Origin: an uncultured Eggerthella sp. | Lineage (GTDB): Bacteria > Actinomycetota > Coriobacteriia > Coriobacteriales > Eggerthellaceae | Reading direction: 5' to 3' | DNA: 16,062 nucleotides | Assembly (NCBI GenBank): GCA_900548955.1 | Contig: URMQ01000028.1 | Location: 1 to 16,062, forward strand | Translations under genes and position numbers: made by a program | Part shown: positions 1 to 7,368 of the stretch, piece by piece | Layout: every line of letters begins with the position of its first letter | How positions within the stretch are numbered: position 1 is the stretch's first letter | The notes under the pieces: generated by a model | The model's input: the letters and a program-made list of their open reading frames with translations, nothing else | What the model was told of the DNA's origin: nothing | The model's database searches: none

Positions 1-6
1 ATAAGA

Positions 7-51
7 GGCTCGTTGCAGCTGTGAGAGGGTAGCTGCAACGAGCCTTGTTTT
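7..51 (+). terminator. Intrinsic terminator of an upstream gene
   Basis: A perfect 14-bp stem (7-20 with 31-44) encloses a 10-base loop and is followed by TTGTTTT. This is a classic rho-independent terminator. It probably ends a gene lying before the window. It stops only about 16 bases before the next start codon. Confidence 0.85.
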
Positions 52-52
52 G

Positions 53-58
53 TATCAT
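53..58 (+). promoter_or_regulatory. Possible -10 element giving a leaderless mRNA
   Basis: TATCAT at 53-58 follows the terminator and lies 8 bases before the ATG at 67. If used, transcription would start at about 65-67, so the mRNA would begin at or next to the start codon. No good -35 is visible, and no Shine-Dalgarno sequence precedes the ATG. The same hexamer is proposed before the T-box leader at 1869. Inference only. Confidence 0.35.
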
Positions 59-66
59 GATGAATC

Positions 67-666
67 ATGAATAGATACTCATTTAGTAAGATTCAAAAAT
101 CATCTCGTCGTAGCTTCGATGCTTCCTATGAACTCCAGGTTGCCGATACATCTGTTTTGGTGACACGTAAGTCTATGAAGTCAATTCGCCTAAAAGTAAC
201 CCCTTTAGGTGAGGTACGCGTTTCTGCTCCCTACAACGTAAGCGATGATGAAATACGTCATATGGTGGAATCGCGCCTTGAGTGGATTTATTCGCAACAG
301 CAAGCATTTGCGAACTCTCCTCAGTCAGAGGCTGAACGTGCAACTAAAGAAGAACAAGAGGCTTGGCGTGCTGTCGTGAAAGCTTGTGTCCCTTCTTTGG
401 TGGAAGCATGGGAGCCTATTTTAGGGGTACAAGTAAAGCAATTAACGTATCGCAATATGAAATCAAGGTGGGGAAGTTGTCAGCCCTCAACGGGAAAAAT
501 TTGCATCAATATTCGTTTGGCGCTGTATCCGCCTGAATGTTTGGAATATGTGGTGGTGCATGAAATGTGCCATTTGCTCGTTGCTAATCATGGCCCCGGC
601 TTTAAAACGCTTCTTACCAAGGTGATGCCTGACTGGAAGAGGCGAGCTGATAAGCTTCGCGCATAA
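67..666 (+). CDS. YgjP-like (DUF45) zinc metallopeptidase
   Basis: This 199-aa protein has the signature of the YgjP/DUF45 family of SprT-like metal-dependent hydrolases. The zinc-binding HExxH is HEMCH at residues 165-169, followed by a third likely ligand, H175, in the NHGPGF segment. The family motif KSRWGSC lies at 133-139 region (about 132-138), and the N-terminal beta segment (about 30-56) is also typical. No signal peptide or membrane helix is seen, so it is probably cytoplasmic. The physiological substrate is not known for most members. The start is forced to 64 or later by an in-frame TGA at 61-63. The ATG at 67 has no ribosome site, so translation may be leaderless. A later non-ATG start would remove a poorly conserved N-terminus of up to about 27 residues. 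It converges on the LysR gene with a gap of 25 bases. Confidence 0.85.
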   Translation: MNRYSFSKIQKSSRRSFDASYELQVADTSVLVTRKSMKSIRLKVTPLGEVRVSAPYNVSDDEIRHMVESRLEWIYSQQQAFANSPQSEAERATKEEQEAWRAVVKACVPSLVEAWEPILGVQVKQLTYRNMKSRWGSCQPSTGKICINIRLALYPPECLEYVVVHEMCHLLVANHGPGFKTLLTKVMPDWKRRADKLRA

Positions 667-691
667 TAAGGTTAGCCTGTAGTGCCTTTAT

Positions 692-1579
692 CTATTGTTT
701 CTTGAATAGCTCTTTTGCCAATTCGAGAAATTCATATACCGCACTATTTTGTAGAGCGCTGAGGCGATAAACAATATAGAGCTGTCGGAAATCTTTAGGG
801 GCCTCATCAATAGAGAGAAGACGAATTTCATCGGTGTAGGCTTTCAGCAGCCACGACTGACAAGCAAGTGCCATAACATCAGGATTTGCAAGCACGATAG
901 AGGCAAGCGTGATTTCGTCTTTATAGCGATATCCCACTTGAAGAGGTTTGCCATCGATAAGGGCAGCTAGGTCTTCTCCTAGAGGTCCTTGCAAATCGTA
1001 AGAAATAAGGTAGTGCCCTATAAGGTCGTCCAAGGAAAGAGAAGACTTTTTTGCAAGGGGATGCTGCTTGTTAACGAGTAGCTTTAATTCTTGGCTCCAG
1101 CAAGGTAGAAATTCAAGTTCACTGTTCGATAATGGCTCATCAATAAAAGCCATATCAAGCGCACCGCTTTTGAGCTTTGCCTTTAGTGTTTCAGAGGGAG
1201 CTTGAATAATATTAAACGTTACTTCTAGTTTGGTTTGTTTGCGGAATTCGTAAATTAGGTTCGACCATTCTTTGCTTTGAGCCGAATAGATAGAGCCTAA
1301 GCGAATTTCTTGTTTTGTTGAAGAATCACTCTGTGCAGATTCAATGCCAGCATGCAAGAAACGAAGTGAAGTGCTGACATATTGATGAAATTGAGCGCCC
1401 TTTTCCGTTAAGTCGACAGAGCCTTTTTTTCGAATGAAGAGCTGGCAACCCAGTTCCTTCTCAAGACCGTTTATTGCCTGAGAAAGGGTAGGCTGCGTAA
1501 TAGATTCTTGTTGTGCTGCTTCTTGGAAGTTTTTGGTTTGAGCGAGTGTTTCAAAATAATGCAAATGAGAAAGATTCAC
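692..1579 (-). CDS. LysR-family transcriptional regulator
   Basis: The product is a 295-aa LysR-type DNA-binding regulator. An N-terminal winged helix-turn-helix spans about residues 3-62 (HLHYFETLAQTKNF, then the recognition segment QPTLSQAINGLE). A periplasmic-binding-like effector domain fills about 88-290. I chose the GTG at 1579 because AGGAGA (1585-1590 on the complement) lies 5 bases upstream and the family's conserved N-terminus (NLSHLHYF) starts right there. An ATG at 1615 would add 12 unconserved residues. A possible -10 (TAAAAT on the minus strand, 1606-1611) would give a short leader. The effector and targets cannot be read from sequence. It is divergent from the ilv leader about 300 bp away, so control of ilv is possible but unproven. 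Confidence 0.88.
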   Translation of the reverse strand: MNLSHLHYFETLAQTKNFQEAAQQESITQPTLSQAINGLEKELGCQLFIRKKGSVDLTEKGAQFHQYVSTSLRFLHAGIESAQSDSSTKQEIRLGSIYSAQSKEWSNLIYEFRKQTKLEVTFNIIQAPSETLKAKLKSGALDMAFIDEPLSNSELEFLPCWSQELKLLVNKQHPLAKKSSLSLDDLIGHYLISYDLQGPLGEDLAALIDGKPLQVGYRYKDEITLASIVLANPDVMALACQSWLLKAYTDEIRLLSIDEAPKDFRQLYIVYRLSALQNSAVYEFLELAKELFKKQ

Positions 1580-1665
1580 GATGTTCTCCTTGGGGGTTCG
1601 CAAGTATTTTAGCAAAGAGAATTCACAAAACAGAATTTCTAGAAAGACACCAAAAGAGAACCATT

Positions 1666-1800
1666 AAAAGATTTGTTATGTGTTCGGGTAAGACGGGAAT
1701 TCAATAAAAGAAACGTTGTGTGTTCGGATGATATAGGAAGTCAGCCAAAAGAAAGGTTACGTGTTTGGGGTTACGTGTTCGTGAGATCAGGGAATTAGCC
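1666..1800. repeat. Degenerate ~40-bp tandem repeats
   Basis: Three to four imperfect units occur with the core AAAAGAAASGTTACGTGTTC and a weaker tail like GGGAATTCA. Units start at about 1666, 1706 and 1747. A shortened fourth unit begins at about 1770, only 14 bases after the matching point of the third. No real reading frame runs through them. The unit periods of 40 and 41 bp are not multiples of three, so this is most likely non-coding. Function unknown. Confidence 0.6.
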
Positions 1801-1868
1801 TGAATATGCCTCTTACCGTGGTTTTGTTTCGTTTGCGTTAAAGGACTTTTTTATTCGGAATACGGTGC

Positions 1869-1874
1869 TATCAT
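1869..1874 (+). promoter_or_regulatory. Candidate -10 for the T-box/ilv transcript
   Basis: TATCAT at 1869-1874 is placed about 15-20 bases before the first paired bases of the T-box leader, as expected for its promoter. No convincing -35 is seen at 16-18 bp spacing; the region there is T-rich. Confidence 0.35.
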
Positions 1875-1888
1875 ACTTGTTTGTAAAA

Positions 1889-2136
1889 GGCGTTGATGAG
1901 GAAAGTAGGGACGAAACCCATCCTCCAGAGAGTTGGCGGTTGCTGAAAGCCAACGGTGGGACGGTCTGAAAGGCACCTCGGAGCAATTCTGTCTGAACTT
2001 TTTTTATTCAAGCGGAGCGATCCTCACCTTGGTAAAAAATCAGTAGGCTGAATCGGGCGGCCCCGTAATCGGTCAGTGGAGTAAATTCTCCCTTTCTTTT
2101 GAGGTCCTGATGCAGTCTGCTGCACAGGATTTTTTT
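1889..2136 (+). promoter_or_regulatory. T-box leader of the ilv operon, specifier GGC
   Basis: This is a tRNA-sensing T-box leader. Stem I is well defined. GAGG 1898-1901 pairs with CCTC 1976-1979. The AGTA bulge is at 1904-1907. GGAC 1909-1912 pairs with GTCT 1964-1967, and CCCATC 1917-1922 with GGTGGG 1955-1960. The AGAGAG motif is at 1927-1932, and a distal hairpin TTGGC 1933-1937/GCCAA 1949-1953 carries the GCTGAAAG loop. The specifier-loop strand GAAAGGCACC matches the GAA-n-XXX-ACC layout and reads GGC (1972-1974), a glycine codon. CAGTAGG at 2041 opens a IIA/B-like hairpin (GGCTGA 2046-2051 with TCGGTC 2069-2074). A terminator follows at 2105. The canonical TGGNACCGCG was not found; TGGA at 2077-2080 could pair with the UCCA end of tRNA-Gly. 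The T-box identity is firm; the specifier and antiterminator are inference. Confidence 0.82.
2105..2136 (+). terminator. Attenuator terminator in the ilv leader
   Basis: TCCTG 2105-2109 pairs with CAGGA 2125-2129, and TGCAG 2111-2115 with CTGCA 2120-2124. A2110 is bulged and the loop is TCTG. Seven T residues follow (2130-2136). It lies about 94 bp before ilvD and fits the conditional terminator of a transcription-attenuating T-box. Confidence 0.82.
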
Positions 2137-2166
2137 GTATCTGGACATAGGTAAAAAGGGCGTTGA

Positions 2167-2194
2167 CTTGTTGGCTGAATTGTTTGCCAGCAAG
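2167..2194 (+). promoter_or_regulatory. Hairpin just before the ilvD ribosome site
   Basis: A 9-bp stem (CTTGTTGGC 2167-2175 with GCCAGCAAG 2186-2194, one G-U pair) encloses a 10-base loop. It has no T-run, so it is not a terminator. It sits 20 bases before the ilvD Shine-Dalgarno sequence. It could be a stability or processing element, or chance. Confidence 0.4.
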
Positions 2195-2229
2195 CTAAAC
2201 CTAGAGGATAAAAGAAAGGGCGTGATGAA

Positions 2230-3888
2230 ATGCGAAGCGATGCAATCAAAAAAGGGCTCGCTCGTGCACCTCACCGCAGTCTGCTCAAGGCAGACGGCTT
2301 AACCGACGAAGAATTAGAACGCCCGCTTATTGCGGTTATTTCTTCTCAGAACGAAATTATTCCAGGTCATACTCATCTTGATAAAATCGCTGATGCGGTA
2401 AAAGCGGGTATTCGTATGGCTGGCGGTACACCACTTCAGGCTACTACCATCGGTGTGTGCGATGGTATTGCTATGAACCATGATGGTATGCATTATTCTC
2501 TTACCAGCCGTGAAGTTATTGCAGACTCGGTTGAATGCGTTGTGCAAGGTCATGCGTTTGACGGTGTAGTACTTATTCCTTCTTGCGACAAGATTGTACC
2601 AGGCATGTTGCTGGCAGCTTGTCGTTTGAATCTTCCTACTGTTCTTGTTTCTGGTGGTCCTATGCTTGCTGGTCATGATAAGCAGGGTAACCAGACCGAC
2701 TTGAATACTCTTTTCGATGCCGTTGGTCAGGTAACGGCTGGCACCATGACCGAAGAAGAATGTAAGTGGTTTGAAAACACCGCTTGTCCTACCTGCGGTA
2801 GCTGCTCTGGCATGTTTACGGCAAATTCTATTTGCTGCCTTTCTGAGGCATTAGGTATTGCGCTTCCTGGTAATGGCACTGTTCCTGCTGTGTATTCAGA
2901 GCGTATTCGCTTGGCAAAGCAGGCAGGTATGAAGGTAATGGAATTGGTCGAGAAAGATATTAAGGCACTCGATCTTATTACTCCTGCTGCAATCCATAAC
3001 GGCATGGCGCTCGATATGGCTTTTGGTGGCTCAACGAATACCATGCTTCATCTGACCGCTATTTCTCATGCTGCAGGCTGCCCGGTAACTATGGAAGACT
3101 GGGATGAAGTTTGCCAGAAGATTCCGAATTTGACCCGTATCGCACCAGCTGGTCCTCTTCATATTGAAGACTTGAATGCAGTTGGTGGTATTTCGGCAAT
3201 CATTGGCGAGCTTGGTCGTCATGGTTTGCTTGATACTTCTGCTCTTACTTGCCATGGCACGATGCAGGAATGGATTGATACTTGCCCTCCAGTGGATGGG
3301 GAAATCGTACGTACGGTAGAAAATGCATATAGCCCCTTTGGTGGCTTGCGCGTTATGAAGGGTAATCTTGCTCCAAATTGCGGTGTTGTTAAGCAATCTG
3401 CGGTTGCAGATGATATGCGAACTCATCGTGGTCCTGCTCGCGTTTTCGAATCCGAAGAAGAAGCTTGTGAAGCTATCTTTGGCGGCAAGATCAATGCAGG
3501 AGACGTGGTAGTTATTCGCTATGAAGGTCCTGCTGGTGGTCCTGGTATGCGTGAAATGCTTACCCCTACTTCCGCAATTTGCGGTATGGGTCTTGATCAT
3601 GATGTTGCTCTTATTACCGATGGTCGCTTTTCTGGCGCAACCAAGGGTCCTGCAATTGGGCATGTAAGTCCAGAAGCAGCTGCTGGTGGTCCTATTGCAT
3701 TGGTTCAGGAAGGTGACATTATTGATATTGACATCGATAAGGGCTCGCTTACCTTGGAAGTTTCTGATGAAGAAATGGCAGCGCGTCGTGAAGCTTGGGT
3801 GAAGCCCGAACCTAAGCACAAGGTTGGCGTGCTGGCTCGTTACGCAAAACTGGTATCGAGTGCAGATAAGGGGGCGTATTTCGGATGA
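2230..3888 (+). CDS. ilvD: Dihydroxy-acid dehydratase
   Basis: IlvD dehydrates 2,3-dihydroxy-isovalerate and 2,3-dihydroxy-3-methylvalerate to the keto acids of valine and isoleucine, using an Fe-S cluster and Mg2+ in the cytoplasm. The 552-aa protein has the likely cluster cysteines C77 (GVCDG), C119 (PSCDK 117-121) and C192 in the stretch CPTCGSCSGMFTAN (186-199). It also has FGGSTNT (265-271), PNCGVVK (382-388), EGPAGGPGM (432-440) and the C-terminal ITDGRFSGAT (462-471). The length matches the shorter class rather than the ~616-aa E. coli enzyme. GAAAGGG at 2214-2220 is the ribosome site. It is the first gene of the ilv operon, behind the T-box leader. Its TGA overlaps the ilvB ATG (ATGA), implying translational coupling. 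Confidence 0.97.
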   Translation: MRSDAIKKGLARAPHRSLLKADGLTDEELERPLIAVISSQNEIIPGHTHLDKIADAVKAGIRMAGGTPLQATTIGVCDGIAMNHDGMHYSLTSREVIADSVECVVQGHAFDGVVLIPSCDKIVPGMLLAACRLNLPTVLVSGGPMLAGHDKQGNQTDLNTLFDAVGQVTAGTMTEEECKWFENTACPTCGSCSGMFTANSICCLSEALGIALPGNGTVPAVYSERIRLAKQAGMKVMELVEKDIKALDLITPAAIHNGMALDMAFGGSTNTMLHLTAISHAAGCPVTMEDWDEVCQKIPNLTRIAPAGPLHIEDLNAVGGISAIIGELGRHGLLDTSALTCHGTMQEWIDTCPPVDGEIVRTVENAYSPFGGLRVMKGNLAPNCGVVKQSAVADDMRTHRGPARVFESEEEACEAIFGGKINAGDVVVIRYEGPAGGPGMREMLTPTSAICGMGLDHDVALITDGRFSGATKGPAIGHVSPEAAAGGPIALVQEGDIIDIDIDKGSLTLEVSDEEMAARREAWVKPEPKHKVGVLARYAKLVSSADKGAYFG

Positions 3889-5810
3889 TCATCGATAAAG
3901 AATATGAAGCAAAGATGGGTCTGGGTCCTCACACTGAAAAGCAGGGTAAAACCATGCTGGGCTCGGAAGCTATCATTGCTTCCTTGGAGGCTGAAGGCGT
4001 AGATACCGTCTTCGGTTATCCAGGAGGACAGGCAATTAAAATTTATGATGCACTGTACGACTCCAAGAAAATCAAGCACGTGCTTGCTCGTCACGAACAG
4101 GCTGCTACGCATGAAGCGGATGGTTATGCTCGTGCTACAGGTAAAACAGGCGTTGTAATTGTAACGAGTGGTCCTGGTGCAACTAACACGGTAACGGGTA
4201 TTGCAACTGCGTACATGGATAGCGTTCCTCTGGTTGTTATTACTGGTCAGGTACCTCGCAATATTATTGGTACCGACGCTTTCCAGGAATCGGACATTGT
4301 TGGTATTACTATGCCAATCGTAAAGCACAGCTATTTACTTCAAAGCTGTGAGGACATGACTAAGACGTTCCGCGAAGCATTTTATATTGCGAATTCCGGT
4401 CGTCCTGGCCCTGTTCTGATTGACGTTCCGTCCGACTTGGCAGGTGCGGAAATGGTATTCGAATATCCAGAAGATGTTCAGATTCCTTCCTATAAGCCAA
4501 CCGTGAAGGGTAACGTCCGTCAGATTCGCCAAGCGGTAGAAATGATGAAGAGCGCCAAGCGTCCTGTTCTCTACATTGGTGGCGGTATTATTGCTTCTCA
4601 TTCTGAAGAAGAACTGAAAAGCGTGGCGGAAGCTTTGCAGATCCCTGTAGTAACGTCGCTTATGGCAAAGTCGGCATTCCCTTCATCGCATCCACTCAAC
4701 TTAGGCCCTGTTGGAATGCATGGTTCCAAGTTTGCGAACTATGCGGTTACCAACGCAGATTTGCTGGTAGCGGTAGGTGCGCGTTTTGCCGATCGTGTTA
4801 CCGGTAAGCTTGCAGACTTTGCGCCTAACGCAAAGGTTATTCATGTTGATGTTGACCCTGCTGAAATTGGTAAAAACCGCATTCCTCAAATTCCTATCGT
4901 GGGCGATGCGAAGGTAGTTTTAGCGGGAATGAAAGACCAGCTGGAAAAGCAGGGGTATGAGCCTATTACGCAAGAATGGCTTGGTCAAATTGAAGAATGG
5001 CGTTCTCGTCATCCGTTCTATAGCCCTGGTTTGGTAGCACTGAACGGAAGTATTTCACCTGAAGGCTCGCTTGATTTATTAAGCGACATGCTGGATCCGG
5101 AAAACTCCATTGTGACTACCGAAGTTGGTCAGCACCAGATGTGGGCCGCTCAGCATATTGATCGTGACGTTCCACGCACCTTCTTAACCAGTGGTGGTTT
5201 GGGCACTATGGGTTTTGGTTTTCCTGCAGCTATTGGTGCTAAGGTTGCTTGTCCTGATAAGCAGGTAGTTTGCATAGCGGGCGACGGTTCATTCCAGATG
5301 AATTCTCAGGAAATGGCAACCGCAGCAGCTGAAGGTATTAACGTTAAAGTACTTTTGATGAACAATTCTGCTTTGGGTATGGTTCATCAGTGGCAAAACC
5401 TGTTCTACAACAAGCGCTATAGTGAAACGCTGTTGCCCGACATTCCTGATTTCGTGAAGTTGTGCGACGCATATGGCTGGGGCGGTAAACGCGTAAGCAA
5501 GCCTGAAGAATTGAAGGATGCCTTCCAGTGGCTGCTTGATTACGATGGCCCTGCGTTGCTGGATATGCGTATCGACCGCGATGAAAACGTATTCCCTATG
5601 GTTGCTCCTGGCGCTCCTTTGGATGACATTATTGGCGCCGTTAATGTGGGTCCTATTTCACACATGTTAGAGGGATTTGAAAACTTGCCTTTTGAAAATG
5701 CGGCAGAAGCTAATGATGCAGCACACGCAGCAGAAGCAGCAGCTAAAGACAAGAAAGCGGCCAATAACGAAAAGACCGATGACGACTCTGAAGAAGAAGG
5801 AGGCCGATAA
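3885..5810 (+). CDS. ilvB: Acetohydroxyacid synthase large subunit
   Basis: This is the catalytic subunit of acetolactate synthase. It condenses pyruvate with pyruvate or 2-ketobutyrate, using thiamine diphosphate, FAD and Mg2+. The N-terminal PYR domain shows GYPGG (44-48) and the catalytic glutamate E71 in RHEQAA. The C-terminal PP domain carries the ThDP/Mg2+ motif GDG (466-468) through NN (493-494). The last conserved block (VFPMVAPGAPLDDI) is followed by about 60 residues, the last ~40 of which are an Ala/Glu/Lys/Asp-rich low-complexity tail. The total is 641 aa, against a usual ~560-590. The ATG at 3885 overlaps the ilvD stop. An internal ATG at 3954 matches where the conserved domain begins and is an alternative start. 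Its TAA shares one base with the ilvN ATG. Confidence 0.96.
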   Translation: MIIDKEYEAKMGLGPHTEKQGKTMLGSEAIIASLEAEGVDTVFGYPGGQAIKIYDALYDSKKIKHVLARHEQAATHEADGYARATGKTGVVIVTSGPGATNTVTGIATAYMDSVPLVVITGQVPRNIIGTDAFQESDIVGITMPIVKHSYLLQSCEDMTKTFREAFYIANSGRPGPVLIDVPSDLAGAEMVFEYPEDVQIPSYKPTVKGNVRQIRQAVEMMKSAKRPVLYIGGGIIASHSEEELKSVAEALQIPVVTSLMAKSAFPSSHPLNLGPVGMHGSKFANYAVTNADLLVAVGARFADRVTGKLADFAPNAKVIHVDVDPAEIGKNRIPQIPIVGDAKVVLAGMKDQLEKQGYEPITQEWLGQIEEWRSRHPFYSPGLVALNGSISPEGSLDLLSDMLDPENSIVTTEVGQHQMWAAQHIDRDVPRTFLTSGGLGTMGFGFPAAIGAKVACPDKQVVCIAGDGSFQMNSQEMATAAAEGINVKVLLMNNSALGMVHQWQNLFYNKRYSETLLPDIPDFVKLCDAYGWGGKRVSKPEELKDAFQWLLDYDGPALLDMRIDRDENVFPMVAPGAPLDDIIGAVNVGPISHMLEGFENLPFENAAEANDAAHAAEAAAKDKKAANNEKTDDDSEEEGGR

Positions 5811-6307
5811 TGGAAACACCCCAAAGGCACATCCTTTCTGTTTTGGTAGATAACCAGTCCGGCGTTCTTTCGCGTGTTACCGGTCTTATTTCGCGTCGTG
5901 GATTCAATATTGAATCGCTTTCCGTGGGTCCTACTGAAGATCCTACGTTGTCGCGCTTGACCATTATTATGCTTGCAAACGATGTGGCTTATGAGCAAAT
6001 TACCAAACAGCTTCACAAGCTTATTAACGTTCATAAGATTACTGACCTTACCCAAGAACAGGCTATTGAACGAGAGCTGGTTTTGATTAAGGTTCATGCA
6101 AACCCTGAACGCCGCAATGAAATTATTGAAATTGCAAACGTATTCCGCGCCAATATTGTTGATGTGGGTAAAACTTCATTAACTGTTGAAGTTACGGGTA
6201 CTGAGTCAAAGATTGCGGGTATCGAAGATTTGCTTCGTGCTTACGGTATTAAGGAAATCATTCGTACAGGTGTAATTGCTATGTCTCGTGGTTCGAAGGT
6301 AAGTTAA
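5810..6307 (+). CDS. ilvN: Acetohydroxyacid synthase small (regulatory) subunit
   Basis: This 165-aa regulatory subunit activates IlvB and confers feedback inhibition, usually by valine. The N-terminal ACT domain (about 5-78) has the family pattern DNQSGVLSRVTGLISRRGFNIESL, with N15, G18 and N33 at the usual effector-site positions. The C-terminal half (about 84-160) is the small-subunit C domain, ending IRTGVIAMSRG. In most of the family this domain stimulates the catalytic subunit. AAGGAGG lies inside the end of ilvB, about 7 bases before the ATG. The ATG shares one base with the ilvB TAA (TAATG), so synthesis of the two subunits is probably coupled. By family convention this could also be named ilvH. 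Confidence 0.95.
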   Translation: METPQRHILSVLVDNQSGVLSRVTGLISRRGFNIESLSVGPTEDPTLSRLTIIMLANDVAYEQITKQLHKLINVHKITDLTQEQAIERELVLIKVHANPERRNEIIEIANVFRANIVDVGKTSLTVEVTGTESKIAGIEDLLRAYGIKEIIRTGVIAMSRGSKVS

Positions 6308-6372
6308 TACGTTTCCACGAGTTGGCGATAACAGTAAAGTAAGTAATCAGTCATTAGAAGAAGGGATGAATC

Positions 6373-7368
6373 ATGGCTGTAACTATCTATTATGAACAGG
6401 ACGTAGATCCTTCAGTAATCCAGGGCATGAAGGTAGCCATTATTGGCTATGGCTCTCAGGGTCATGCGCATGCTCTGAACCTTAAGGACTCTGGCGTTGA
6501 TGTTCGCGTTGGTCTTCGCGAGGGTTCTTCCTCTTGGGCAAAAGCTGAAGAAGCAGGTCTGAAGGTAATGAACATGGACGATGCTGCTGAAGAAGCAGAC
6601 CTCATCATGATCCTCGTTCCCGACGAGAAGCAGCCTGAAGTATATGAGACTCATGTTGCTCCACACTTGAAGGATGGCAACACCCTTGCTTTCGCTCATG
6701 GTTTCAACATTCACTATGGCTACATTAAGGCTCCTGAAGGCGTAAACGTAATTATGTGCGCACCTAAGGGTCCTGGTCACATCGTACGTCGTCAGTACAC
6801 TGAAGGTTCTGGTGTACCTGATCTGGCTTGTGTTGCACAGGATGCAACCGGCAACGCATGGGATATTGCCCTTTCTTACTGCTGGGGTGTTGGCGGTGCT
6901 CGTTCCGGTATTATTAAGGCAACCTTCGCCGAGGAAACTGAAGAAGACCTCTTTGGTGAGCAGGCAGTTCTTTGCGGTGGCTTAGTAGAGTTGGTAAAGG
7001 CTGGCTTCGAGACTTTGGTAGATGCTGGTTATCCTCCAGAGCTTGCATACTTCGAGTGCTATCACGAGATGAAGATGATCGTAGACTTGATGTACGAATC
7101 TGGTATCCACTTCATGAATTACTCCATCTCTAATACCGCTGAATACGGCGAGTACTATGCTGGTCCTAAGGTTATCAACGAGCAGTCTCGTGAAGCTATG
7201 AAGGAAATCTTGAAGCGTATTCAGAATGGCGAATTTGCTAAGGAATTCGTTGCTGACTGCAACAATGGTCATAAGTGGTTGCTTGAGCAGCGTGAGGCAA
7301 TCAACACTCATGAAATTGAAAAGACGGGTGAAAAGATTCGCTCCATGTTCTCTTGGATCAAGGCTTAA
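6373..7368 (+). CDS. ilvC: Ketol-acid reductoisomerase, class I
   Basis: IlvC isomerises and reduces acetolactate and acetohydroxybutyrate to the dihydroxy acids used by IlvD. The 331-aa length is class I. The Rossmann motif GYGSQGHAHALNL starts at G25. The cofactor-specificity loop VGLREGSSSW (46-55) has serines that would bind the NADPH phosphate, so NADPH use is predicted. Active-site candidates are H109 (AHGFNIH), K132 (APKGPGH), D192 and E196 (EEDLFGEQ), E228 and E232 (ECYHEM), and the serine of SISNTAEYG. The C-terminal all-helical domain is complete. AGAAGAAGGG at 6356-6365 is the ribosome site. It is 65 bases after ilvN with no terminator between, so it is the last gene of the operon. 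A 16-bp repeat array starts right at its stop codon. Confidence 0.97.
   Translation: MAVTIYYEQDVDPSVIQGMKVAIIGYGSQGHAHALNLKDSGVDVRVGLREGSSSWAKAEEAGLKVMNMDDAAEEADLIMILVPDEKQPEVYETHVAPHLKDGNTLAFAHGFNIHYGYIKAPEGVNVIMCAPKGPGHIVRRQYTEGSGVPDLACVAQDATGNAWDIALSYCWGVGGARSGIIKATFAEETEEDLFGEQAVLCGGLVELVKAGFETLVDAGYPPELAYFECYHEMKMIVDLMYESGIHFMNYSISNTAEYGEYYAGPKVINEQSREAMKEILKRIQNGEFAKEFVADCNNGHKWLLEQREAINTHEIEKTGEKIRSMFSWIKA

Noticed and set aside
1513..1707. 64-codon plus-strand frame over the lysR start.
   Set aside because: It is antisense to the regulator and its upstream region, without a ribosome site.
1889..1990. RNase P RNA or another riboswitch class.
   Set aside because: GAGGAAAGT briefly suggests RNase P, but AGTA, AGAGAG and GCTGAAAG in order with the stem I pairing are specific to T-boxes.
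2162..2167. TTGAC-like -35 for a second ilvD promoter.
   Set aside because: No -10 hexamer at suitable spacing; the region instead forms a hairpin.
2008..2274. 88-codon minus-strand frame over the ilv leader.
   Set aside because: It runs across the T-box and terminator and into ilvD, which explain the sequence better.
3031..3819. 262-codon minus-strand frame inside ilvD.
   Set aside because: It is antisense to strongly conserved IlvD codons and has the composition of a shadow frame.
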